In this document: piece by piece, positions 36,986 to 47,035 of the stretch
Layout: every line of letters starts with the position of its first letter
Numbering within the stretch: the stretch's first letter is position 1
DNA from: Artocarpus heterophyllus
Taxonomy: Eukaryota > Streptophyta > Magnoliopsida > Rosales > Moraceae
Assembly: GCA_025403435.1 (NCBI GenBank)
Contig: CM046351.1
Location: 25,075,730 to 25,139,729 of the forward strand
Direction: 5' to 3'
Length of the DNA stretch: 64,000 nucleotides
Program-made: the position numbers and the translations under genes
Notes under the pieces: model-generated
What the model was told of the DNA's origin: nothing
The model's database searches: none
The model's input: only the letters and a program-made list of their open reading frames with translations

Positions 36986-37712
36986 TTGAAGACATCGGCT
37001 TCCTTGCATCTTAAAACTAGGTGTAGCTGATTGTGACCTCCTAGTAGATATATCACAATATAGAAGGCTAATTGGTCGTCTCTTATATCTCACCCTCTCT
37101 TGACCTGATATTACATACACAGTTCACAACTTAAGTCAATTCTTAGCTCATCCTCAAGTTCCCTACCTGTAGGTAGCTTATCATCTTTTAAGATATCTAA
37201 AATCTCGCCCTAGTCAAGGATTAGTTTTCTCTTCATCATTCTCGCTCCAACTTAAAGCATTTTCATGTACCAATTAGGATTCTTGTCTAGACATCCATTA
37301 CTGGTTCCTTTGTGTTTTTAGGTAATTCATTAGTATCTTAGAAACAATCCAAAATCTCTCATTCATCTGCAGAGGCAGAGTATCGTGCCTTAGCTACCAC
37401 CACCAGTGAATTGGTATGGTTACAACAGTTATTGAAAGACTTTTGTTTTGATGCTTCTCCACCTGCTTTGCTCTTTTGTAATAATCAGGATGCTGTTCAT
37501 ATTGCTTCTAATCCTACCTTAAATGAATGCACCAAACGTATTGAGATAGACTACCACTTTGTTCAAGATAAGCTTGCAGCAAGTTTCATCAAACTTCTTC
37601 CCATCCGCACTCAACATCAACTCGTAGATATGCTTACAAAAGCTTTGCCATCGTTATTGTTGTTTCCACTATTATCCAAGATAGCTGTTAAAGATATATA
37701 CAATCTATCTTA
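36986..37712 (+). pseudogene. Copia B RNase H (broken)
   Basis: Degenerate text through about 37350, then SSAEAEYRALATTTSELVWL (Glu block), LFCNNQDAVHIASNP (Asp changed to Asn at the second position of the usual CDN) and QLVDMLTKALPSLLLFPLLS to the stop near 37712. The polypurine tract AAGGGGGAG (37712-37720) follows and is broken by the Gypsy E insertion at 37725. Confidence 0.87.
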
Positions 37713-38038
37713 AGGGGGAGTTTATGTAACGCCCTGAAATTTATTTAATGTCAATGTAATTTAAATGATGAATTAGTGTGCCATAATTAATGTTTTAACA
37801 TTAATTTGATTATTGGGTTGGATTTTAAATTTTTGGTTGTTTTGCTAATTTGATGAATTCAAATGATTTCTTATTGTTTTAAAATGATGTTTTGAGTTTC
37901 AAAACATAACAATTTGTAAAATGTTAAAAATACTCCGTTTTACAAAACCGTGGGCGGCACATGGTTTTCGTACAGTAAAACCGCCTACCGTTTTTTTCTA
38001 TTTATTTCCTTTTTCCCTTCTCTCTCCTCACACTCTCA

Positions 38039-38041
<3 letters not shown>

Positions 38042-38104
<63 letters not shown>
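38042..38104. repeat. (CT)n microsatellite
   Basis: An uninterrupted CT run of about 63 bases in the 5' LTR of Gypsy E, with a shorter CT run after it (about 38128-38144). The matching place in the 3' LTR (44977-44996) has about 20 bases, so the tract changed length after insertion. Confidence 0.9.
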
Positions 38105-38108
<4 letters not shown>

Positions 38109-38627
38109 TCAACCGTGGCACTCTCCTCTCTCTCTCTCTCTCTCAAAATTTTTGAAATCAAATTCGAATCCAAGCTTCGGGTTAGCAAGGAGGAAGCTCG
38201 GGGACGTGATTTGGCAGCCGAGCACGCGGATTGAAGCTTCGATTCGAGGTTAGATTTGAAATTTATAAAATTTATAAACTTTTTACAAAATTTTCAATTT
38301 TGTGAATTTTTGAAATCTAGGTTTGTTTAAGCCTAAAAAACCCTTGATTTGAGTTAAATGAACTTAGAACAACTAGAATCTAAGCATAGATTGATGAAAA
38401 ACAGATTGGATTCAAGATTTTTCATTTTTCTCCCTATTTTTACATTTTTAGATTTTTGAGATTTTTGAGTTTAAATCTTGTTTAAATGAGTCCAAATGTG
38501 TTCTAATATGTTTTTCTATCAACTATGATTGTTTTCTACGCCTAGGATTTGAGAAAAACAGGTTAGAATCAAGATTTGAATTTTGGGGATCGGGAAAACC
38601 CGTGACTGGATTTCTGGGTTTTCCCAG

Positions 38628-38790
38628 TTCGACAGGCCGGACCACGTGTTCGGTAGGCCAGAATAGGGATCGACAGGCCGGTGTTCTTCCGTCCGATAGG
38701 CCGAACCTAGGGAAATGACCGGCCGACTAGACTTGGCTTCTGGTACAGTTCGGCCGGCCAAAGCAGGGAGTCCAGCAGGCTGGCCGAGGC
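38628..38790. repeat. GC-rich TCGGYAGGCC box array in Gypsy E 5' LTR
   Basis: TCGACAGGCC (38629), TCGGTAGGCC (38650), TCGACAGGCC (38670), CCGATAGGCC (about 38693), then looser GGCCGGCC and CAGGCTGGCC forms. The first two are 21 bp apart with CACGTG between them. The matching 3' LTR array is at 45510-45640. Confidence 0.8.
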
Positions 38791-40054
38791 ATGGAAAATT
38801 TTATGATTTTTACTCGTTTTCACTGTTTTGAACCCTAATTTAAATCCCAACCTTATAGAATGATTTTAAAGATACAAATGGCACGCTAGGACATCATGAA
38901 ATGATTTAGTAACATAGAATGTCTTGAACTAGATATTGATCGACTTAGTTGGTATCTAGGATATTTCGTGGTTCCGCGGAGCTAACGTATAGCGGACAGG
39001 GATTTCGGTGTGGGGCACCGGCACGAATATTAAGGTAGGACTTCTACCCCTTCCTTGGTAGCCTAGTTTCAAAATGATTTGGCTTTGAAAAGGATTCCTA
39101 TTAAAATGTTTTCAACGGTTGTTTGAAAATGAATTCATCGGTTGTATTTTAATATACCGTGAACTGAAATGAATTTCATAATGAATGTAAAGAACAACAC
39201 TCGGTAATTGGGTTTTGAATGATGATGATAATAAACATATAGGCATGATGCCATATCAGAGATCGGGTTGTGTAGCGATCGACCTTGGGGGCAGGTCCCG
39301 AAACCCAGCTGAGCCACTACGGTGGTGATGTTATTATGGTTTGCCTAGGAAAGAAAATGATATTACTGGTTGTGCGAGTAAACTGTTTTGGGTAATAACA
39401 GTTTTACTCATATTTATTTATTTATTCATTTAAGGTTTCTTTAGAATGTTCCTGAATAATGAAATGCTTCTTTAAATTAAATTATTTTATTAAAACTTAG
39501 TCCTACTGAACCTTTCGCTCACATTTTATTTGTTTTTAAATTTCCCCCCTCTATGTGGTTTTCCATTTAAGTTTGGAGAGGATTCTTCGGACAAGACACA
39601 GGAGCATTAGAGGGACTAGTGAACTTATTTGTATTATTTTAATCAAGGCATGTAAGATCTTAATTTTATTTGTACTTGGACTGTGATTGTATTTATGATA
39701 TTGTCAGTACCATGTGTGTGCACAAGTTGTGGGTCTGTGGGACCCATACTCGCGGTTTTACTATTTTATTATTATTCGTTTAATGATTTCAACTGCCTAA
39801 TGTATATGAACTCTTTATAAGGTGTTGTTTTTAATGAACCTCACATTTTATATTTAATCAAAGCCCTAAACTCAGGATTTTTAATTAAATTCTCCTTTAA
39901 TCAATTTAAATAATCCGCCACGTCACCTCCCGTACTCCGGGGCGTGACAGAATGGTATCAGAGCTCAAGGTTATGAACCTTGGGAATTGTGCACACATAG
40001 GTTTGACAATGAAATACCTCTGACAGTCCAAATTTTGTTTTCAGAAGTGATAGA

Positions 40055-41210
40055 ATGGAACCTAGACATCGTTCGACAGCTGACGCCGAGTTCGAAAATG
40101 ATGAAAGCATGATGAGGTCTATGTTTGCGGCTTTCCGGCAGATGGCAGCCAGGGCTAGACCAGGAGATTCTGATGTTGGTAGTCGGCATGCGTACTTTAA
40201 GGAATTCCAGCGTGCGTCTATTCTGACTTTTGATGGTAATGGGGATCAGCAGTTAGCAGAGTATTGGCTAGATTCGATTTCAAAGCATTTGGATACCCTT
40301 GGTGTGCCTGAGGAGTATCGTGTAGAGTTTGCTGCGTATAAGCTCGAGGGTGGTGCTAACACTTGGTGGAAATAGGCTAAGCGTCTGGAGTGCGGTGGTG
40401 ATATCAGTTGGGACAGGTTCGAGGAGCTGTTCTATGATCGATATTTTTCGCAGGGGTATAGAGACTAGAAGGCAGCTGAATTCTATAGGTTGCAACAGGG
40501 TGATCTGTCAGTCCGGGAATATGAGGCAAAGTTTAATGAGTTGGCTAGGTTTGCTCCATTAGCGGTGGCATCAGAGCGTGAAAAGTGTATTAAATTTCAG
40601 GAAGGGCTCAAGGCTCCTATTCGGCTGTAGTTGGTTGCTCTACGGCTTAGGAGTTTCGAAGAGCTTGTGTCGTCGGCGATCTCCGTGGAGAATGATTATG
40701 TGCAGTATTGTGAGGACCGAGCCAAGGCTTCAGGAGGACCATAGAGGAGTGGCAGGAAGAGCACCAGTAGTCGTCCAGCTCCGGGGAAGGGCAAGCAAGG
40801 TGGCGCGACCAGTGGTAGCAGCAGTTCGTCTGGCAGCGGGCGCAGCAATCCCTACAGCTTCCATTGTCATTTCTGTCAGCAACCCGGACACATCAAGAGG
40901 AATTGCCCGATCAGGAGTGCTCGTCTTGGATCTCAGACCAGGGAGGATGCCAGTCATCAGTCTCAGCCTCAGACCCTACCTCCGCCTCTACAGTACCCGC
41001 AGTTGCAGTATCCCTAGTTTTCTCCTCAGCAGTTCCCATATCCGGCACGGGGGCAGCAGCCGCAGCATTTCCAGCGCAGTGTTCCTCAGTATCAAGCGCC
41101 GAGTGCAGGTAGTGTGCAGTCGTCTCCATCTCAGCAGCATCGGCCGAGTAATCCAGGACCCAGCAATGTTGGTAGAGGAAAAGGAAAGGCGCCAGTGCAG
41201 GTTCATGCAA
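40055..41210 (+). pseudogene. Gypsy E gag (stop-riddled)
   Basis: ATG at 40055 starts MEPRHRSTADAEFENDESMM. The Retrotrans_gag core contains FDGNGDQQLAEYWLDSISKH and YKLEGGANTWWK, then stops at 40373, 40466 and 40628 (TAG). The zinc knuckle is CHFC QQPG HIKRNC near 40866-40908. A Q/P/S-rich linker carries further TAGs at 40742 and 41015. The frame is unshifted throughout, so decay is by point changes. Confidence 0.9.
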
Positions 41211-42832
41211 TGGCATCTGGAGGATCAGATTCTCATGTTGGTAACGCGGTTGTCGATGGTACGATCTTGGTTTCCAGATTTTTAGCTTGTGTTTTATTTG
41301 ATACCGGTGCCTCTCATTCTCTCATTTCGAGTTCTTTTGTACATACCTTGGGATTAGAGATAAAAGAGTTTAATGAAGCCCTAGTCATAACTTCTCCCTT
41401 GGGGCGGGTGTGTGTAACTTGTATGTGTAAATCTTGTAAAATAAAGATTGGGGATGAGATTTTGAAAAGTGATTTGATTATACTCCCCATGAGCTCCTAT
41501 GATGTGATTCTAGGGATTGACTGGTTGTCCAGGTATAATGCAGTTGTGGACTACCAACTTAGAAAAGTGACCCTAGTGTTTGATAGGGGGATGATGATCA
41601 CTTACCAGGGTGGTGGTAATTGGTTAATGAGTGAGCGTCTCATGAAGTCGTGTCTTGGAGGGCGAAGGAATCTAGGTTGTTGTGCTTTTCTTGCCAATCT
41701 AGATTGCCAACCCTATGTTTCCAGTGGCAGTGTAGTTATTCCGGTGGTTGATGAGTTCGAGGATGTCTTCCCCGACGAGTTGCCAGGATTACCACCGCAT
41801 CGGGAAATTAAGTTTGGTATTGAGTTGTTTCCGGGGACAGCACCGATTTCTATGGCACCTTATCGGATGGCACCGGCAGAAATGAAGGAATTGAGGAAGC
41901 AACTTCAGGAGCTTGCTGATAAGGGGTATATTTGAAATAGCACATCTCTATGGGGAGCACCGGTTTTGTTTACTAAGAAGCATGATGGGACTCTCAGGTT
42001 ATGTGTGGATTATCGGCAGCTGAATCGTGTTACGGTAAAGAACAAGTATCCCTTGCCTAGGATTGATGAGTTGTTTGATCAGTTGGGAGGTTCGCGGTAC
42101 TTCTCAAAGATTGATTTGCGGACAGGTTATCATCAGCTCGAGATTAAGGAAGAGGATATTCCTAAGACAGCTTTTAGGACTTGGTATGGGCACTTCGAGT
42201 TTCTAGTCATGTCTTTTGGGTTGACGAATGCTCCGGCAGCTTTCATGGATTTGATGAACAGGATATTTAGGCCGTATCTGGATCAGTTTGTGATCGTGTT
42301 CATCGATGATATTCTTGTGTATTCCAAGACTTGGGAGGAGCATGAGTAGCATCTTCGGATCGTGCTTCAGACTCTGCGGGAGTACCAGTTGTATGCTAAG
42401 AGGGAAAAGTGCGAGTTTTGGTTGACCGAGGTCAAGTTTCTGGGTCATGTTATCTCGAAACATGGTATCTCTGTGGATCCGTCCAAGATTGAAGCTATAT
42501 TGGAGTGGGAACGACCAAGGAATGTAGTGGAGATTCGCAGCTTCTTAGGTCTTGCAGGCTATTATAGGAAATTTGTAAAAGATTTTTCGAAGATTGCAGC
42601 TCTGTTGACGAGGTTGACCAAGAAAAATTTCAAGTTTGAGTGGAATGAAGATTGTGAGCTTGCTTTTCAGGAATTGAAGAGCCGGTTGACTTCAGCTCCA
42701 GTGTTGGTTATTCCTAGCAGTGACGAGCCGTATGAGGTTTATGCGGATGCTTCAGGGCGCGGACTTGGATGCGTGTTGATGCAGCATGGACGTGTGATTG
42801 CGTATGGATCAAGACAGCTATGAACTCACGAA
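41211..42832 (+). pseudogene. Gypsy E protease and reverse transcriptase
   Basis: Protease DTGASHSLIS (about 41300), then VILGIDWLSRYNAVVDY. Reverse transcriptase [18 protein letters not shown], a TGA at 41933 where Arg is usual (GYI then stop), [19 protein letters not shown], active site FIDD near 42299-42310, TAG at 42347 where Gln is usual, and [15 protein letters not shown]. Same frame as gag. Catalytic residues remain readable. Confidence 0.9.
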
Positions 42833-44163
42833 CGGAATTATCCTACTCATGATTTAGAGCTTGCAGTGGTGATTCACGCGTTAAAGATTTGGAGGTGTTA
42901 CTTGTATGGAGCGTCGTTTCAGGTCTTCTTCGATCACAAGAGTTTGAGATATTTTTTCATTTAGAGGGATCTTAATTTGAGGCAGTGCAAATGGGTAGAG
43001 TATATGGAGGATTATGATTTCGCGTTGCAGTATCATCCCGGGAAAGCTAACGTGGTCGCGGACGCGCTTAGCAGGAAGTCTTCAGGGATTCTCGCTTATT
43101 TGGTTTTTGAGGACTGGAGCAGGGATGCGACAGTGAGTGAGTATCGGCTACGGTATCATGAAGACTGTGATCGAGTTTCGGTGTATCATGTGGAAGCGAC
43201 TCCAGCTCTTGTTCGGATGGTGAAGCAAAATCAGTGGCAGGATCGGCATTTGCAGGGAATTTGGTCGCAGATTCAGAACAGGGAGCAGTTTGAAGAATGG
43301 AGCGTGCATGCAGATGGGTCATTGTATTTCTGGGAGCGTCTTGCAGTTCCAGTTATCACCGAGGTGATGAAGGCCGTTTTGGACGAAGCTCATAGGTCTC
43401 AGTTCGCTATTCATCCGGGGAGCACAAAGATGTATCGCAATTTGAAGAGGCAGTATTGGTGGAGAGGCATGAAGAAAGATGTTCGAGAGTATGTGGCCAA
43501 GTGTTCGACGTGTCTTTAGGTGAAAGCTGAGCATCAGAAGCCTGCAGGTCAGCTTCAGCCGCTTCCTATTCCAGGTGGAAATGGGAGCATATGACGATGG
43601 ATTTCCTCACAGGTTTGCCGAGGACGGAGCAGCGACATGATGCAGTTTGGGTCATGGTCGACAGGTTGACGAAATCGGCACATTTCATTCCGTTTAGGTT
43701 GACATGTTCGAGGAAGGTTCTCGGGGATTTGTATCTGTAGAATATTGTGAGGTTGCATGGAGTTCCTTTGTCCATCACCTCTAATCGAGACACCAGGTTT
43801 AATGCTAAGTACTGGAGGAGTTTTCAGGAGGCTTTAGGTACGGATTTGAACTTCAGTACGGCGTTTCATCCTCAGACTGATGGGCAGTCTGAGCGGGTTA
43901 TTCAGGTTCTCGAGGATATGTTGTGTGCCTACACGTTGGACTTCGACGGGAATTGGAAGCAATGTTTGCATCTGGTGGAGTTCGCATACAATAATAGCTA
44001 TCAGGCGAGTATCGGTATGGCACCGTTTAAGGCGTTGTATGGGCGACCATGTCGGTCACCTGTGTGTTGGGCCGAGCCGGAAGATAGGGTTATTCTTGGG
44101 CCGGATGAGATCCGTGATAGCAACGAGAAAGTCACGGTGATTCGAGATCGGTTGAGCGGATAG
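42833..44163 (+). pseudogene. Gypsy E RNase H and integrase core
   Basis: RNase H starts before this at [13 protein letters not shown] (about 42740). A TGA lies at 42821 and a TAG at 42962, then [16 protein letters not shown]. Integrase zinc region HRSQFAIHPGSTKMYRNLKR and CSTCL, TAG at 43517, then a one-base loss near 43575 shifts the frame. Core Asp in MTMDFLTGLP and in TSNRDTRFNAKY (usually SDRD, so the block is altered but the key Asp remains), Glu in GQSERVIQ. TAG at 43738 and 44161. Confidence 0.88.
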
Positions 44164-44611
44164 GAGATGTAGACTCTTAGAGTTTGCGGTTGGAGATTTT
44201 GTTCTCTTGAGGGTATCGCCTCGTAAGGGAACTATGTGATTCGGAGTGAGTGGGAAGCTCGCGCCGAGGTATATTGGGCCGTTCGAGATCACTCAGCGTG
44301 TTGGTGTGGTCGCTTATTGGCTTGATCTTCCGTCCGAACTTTCTCATGTGCACGATGTGTTTCATGTGTCGATGCTTAGGAAGTGTCCACCTGAGCAGGG
44401 TAAGATAGTTTCATTTTGCGATGTACAAGTTCAGGAGGATACGACGTACGAAGAAGTGCCGATTCAGATCATCGACCGGAAAGTGATTAGTTTGCGTCGT
44501 CGTGAGATACCGTTGGTAAAGGTCGTGTGGCAGCATCACGGGGTTGATGAAGCCACTTGGGAACTAGAGTCGAGCATGCGGGAATTGTATCCGCATTTGT
44601 TTTGTTTTTGA
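44164..44611 (+). pseudogene. Gypsy E integrase tail and chromodomain
   Basis: After a small deletion and shift near 44160 the text resumes with RRCRLLEFAVGDFVLLRVSP, a TGA at 44237, then GKLAPRYIGPFEITQRVG and FHVSMLRK. The chromodomain-like tail is RREIPLVKVVWQHHGVDEAT, then WELESSMRELYPHLF, ending at TGA 44609-44611. Confidence 0.88.
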
Positions 44612-44621
44612 GATGAGTTAT

Positions 44622-44659
44622 AAATTTCGAGGACGAAATTTCTTTTAGGGGTGGAGAGT
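44622..44659 (+). promoter_or_regulatory. Gypsy E pre-polypurine hairpin and polypurine tract
   Basis: AAATTTCGAGGACGAAATTT at 44622-44641 is a perfect 8-bp palindrome with loop AGGA. It is followed by the purine tract AGGGGTGGAGAG (about 44647-44658) and the 3' LTR at 44660. Confidence 0.75.
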
Positions 44660-46796
44660 TGTAACGCCCCGAAATTTATTTAATGTCAATGTAATATAAA
44701 GGATGAATTAGTGTGCCATAATTAATGTTTTAACATTAATTTGATTATTGGGTTGGATTTTAAATTTTTGGTTGTTTTGCTAATTTGATGAATTCAAATG
44801 ATTTCTCATTGTTTTAAAATGATGTTTTGAGTTTTAAAACATAACAATTTGTAAAATGTTAAAAATACTCCGTTTTACAAAACCGTGGGCGGCACATGGT
44901 TTTCGCACAGTAAAATCGCCCACCGTTTCTCTCTATTTATTTCCTTTTTCCCTCCTCTCTCCTCACACTCTCACGACTCTCTCTCTCTCTCTCTCTTCTT
45001 CAACCGTGGCACTCTCCTCTCTCTCTATCTCTCTCAAAATTTTTGAAATCAAATTCGAATCCAAGCTTCGGGTTAGCAAGGAGGAAGCTCGGGGACGTGA
45101 TTTGGCAGCCGAGAACGCGGATTGAAGCTTCGATTCGAGGTTAGATTTGAAATTTCTAAACTTTTTACAAAATTTTCAATTTTGTGCATTTTTGAAATCT
45201 AGGTTTGTTTAAGCCTAGAAAACCCTTGATTTGAGTTAAATGAACTTAGAACAACTAGAATCTAAGCTTAGATTGAAGAAAAACGGATTGGATTCAAGAT
45301 TTTTCATTTTTCTCCCTATTTTTACATTTTTGGATTTTTGAGATTTTTGAGTTTAAATCTTGTTTAAATGAGTCCAAATGTGTTCTAATATGTTTTTCTA
45401 TCAACTATGATTGTTTTCTATGCCTAGGATTTGAGAAAAACAGGTTAGAATCAAGATTTGAATTTTGGGGATCGGGAAAACCCGTGGCTGGATTTCTGGG
45501 TTTTCCCAGTTCGGCAGGCCGGACCACGTGTTCGGTAGGCCAGAATAGGGATCGACAGGCCGGTGTTCTTCCGTCCGGCAGGCCGAACTGTACAGTTACG
45601 CCAGCCGAAGCAGGGAGTCCGGCAGGCTGGCCGAGGCATGGGAAATTTTGTGATTTTCACCTGTTTTCACTGTTTTGAACCCTGATTTAAATCCCAACAT
45701 TATAGAATGATTTTATAAATACAAATGGCATGCTAGGACATCATGAAATGATTTAGTAACATAGAATGTCTTGAACTAGATATTGATTGACTTAGTTGGT
45801 ATCTAGGATCGTTCGTGGTTCCGCAGAGCTAACGTATAGCGGACTGAGATTTCGGTGTGGGGCACCGGCACGAGTATTGAGGTAGGACTTCTACCCCTTC
45901 CTTGGTAGCCTAGTTTCAAAATGATTTGGCTTTGAAAAGGATTTCTATTAAAATGTTTTCAACGGTTGTTTGAAAATGAATTCATCGGTTGTATTTTAAT
46001 ATACCGTGAACTGAAATGAATTTCATAATGAATGTAAAGAACAACACTCGGTAATTGGGTTTTGAATGATGATGATAATAAACATATAGGCATGATGCCA
46101 TATCAGAGATCGGGTCGTGTAGCGATCGACCTTGGGGGCAGGTCCCGAAACCCAGCTGGGCCACTACGGTGGTGATGTTATTATGGTTTGCCTAGGAAAG
46201 AAAATGATATTACTGGTTGTGCGAGTAAACTGTTTTGGGTAAGAACGGTTTTACTCATATTTATTTATTTATTCATTTAAGGTTTCTTTAGAATGTTCCT
46301 GAATAATGAAATGCTTCTTTAAATTAAATTATTTTATTAAAACTTAGTCCTACTGAGCCTTTCGCTCACATTTTATTTGTTTTTAAATTTCCCCCCTCTA
46401 GGTGGTTTTCCATTTAGGTTTGGAGAGGATTCTTCGGACAAGACACAGGAGCATTAGAGGGACTAGTGAACTTATTTGTATTATTTTAATCAAGGCATGT
46501 AAGATCTTAATTTTATTTGTACTTGGACTGTGATTGTATTTATGATATTGTCAGTACCATGTGTGTGCACAAGTTGTGGGTCTGTGGGACCCATACTCGC
46601 GGTTTTACTATTTTATTATTATTCGTTTAATGATTTCAACTGCCTAATGTATATGAACTTTTTATAAGGTGTTGTTTTTAATGAACCTCGCATTTTATAT
46701 TTAATCAAAGCCCTAAATTCAAGATTTTTAATTAAATTCTCCTTTAATCAATTTAAATAATCTGTCACGTCACCTCCCGTACTTCAGGGCGTGACA
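44660..46796 (+). repeat. Gypsy E 3' LTR
   Basis: 2137 bp, TGTAACGCCCCG to GGGCGTGACA. It is shorter than the 5' LTR because of a shorter CT tract (about 43 bases), a loss of about 35 bases near 45590 and smaller indels. Its GC-box array (45510-45640) starts TCGGCAGGCC at 45511 and TCGGTAGGCC at 45532, 21 bp apart around CACGTG. Confidence 0.92.
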
Positions 46797-47035
46797 GTTT
46801 GAGAGTTAGTCAACTTGTTAATAACAATTTGTTAAGAGTTTTTTAGTCATTGTTGAGCTGGCAACCAACTTGTACATGTTAGTTGTAACTAACTTATTAG
46901 TTAGTTTTACCATTTTGTTCTACAGCTATATAAAGCTAAAAGGTGATTCATATTATCAATCGAATAAGGAGTCAATTTTCTTCCTCAGTATCTTTTTATC
47001 TACAGCTTTTCTTCCTGAAATTGATATGAGATTCA
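46797..47035 (+). repeat. Copia B 3' LTR
   Basis: Starts within the target duplication of Gypsy E (GTTTGAGAGTTAGTC) and ends ATGAGATTCA. It aligns with 14546-14780 with about one change in eight to ten bases and a few extra bases (TTGTTCTACAG). It closes the outer element of the nest. Confidence 0.87.

Larger units (their letters stand above)
37725..39949 (+). repeat. Gypsy E 5' LTR
   Basis: 2225 bp, TGTAACGCCCTG to GGGCGTGACA. It holds a 63-base CT run (38042-38104) that is only 20 bases in the 3' LTR. A GC-rich box array follows at 38628-38790. The primer site TGGTATCAGAGC begins at 39953, a perfect match to the plant initiator Met-tRNA type. Confidence 0.92.
37725..46796 (+). mobile_element. 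Gypsy E: older Tekay/Del-like chromovirus
   Basis: 9072 bp with target duplication GTTTA (37720-37724) and GTTTG (46797-46801), one mismatch. LTRs of 2225 and 2137 bp differ by about 3 percent in the first 180 bases plus indels. Gag-pol from 40055 to 44611 has the same domain plan as Gypsy D, including a chromodomain, but at least ten in-frame stops and two shifts. It is a different family member from D: the LTRs do not align. Confidence 0.93.
14546..47035 (+). mobile_element. Copia B: outer element of the nest
   Basis: A Ty1/Copia element with short LTRs of about 235 bp. It was opened by two later insertions: Copia C (16303-34828) in the protease region and Gypsy E (37725-46796) at the polypurine tract/3' LTR junction. 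Subtracting both inserts and their duplications leaves about 4.88 kb, the size expected of a small Copia element. The short LTRs and reverse transcriptase text suggest the Ale/Ivana side of Copia (inference). I could not find a matching 5-bp target duplication around the outer LTRs. Confidence 0.9.

Noticed and set aside
37921..38253. Leu/Ser-rich frame over the CT microsatellite
   Set aside because: A translation of (CT)n within an LTR, with a similar frame in the other LTR. Not a gene.
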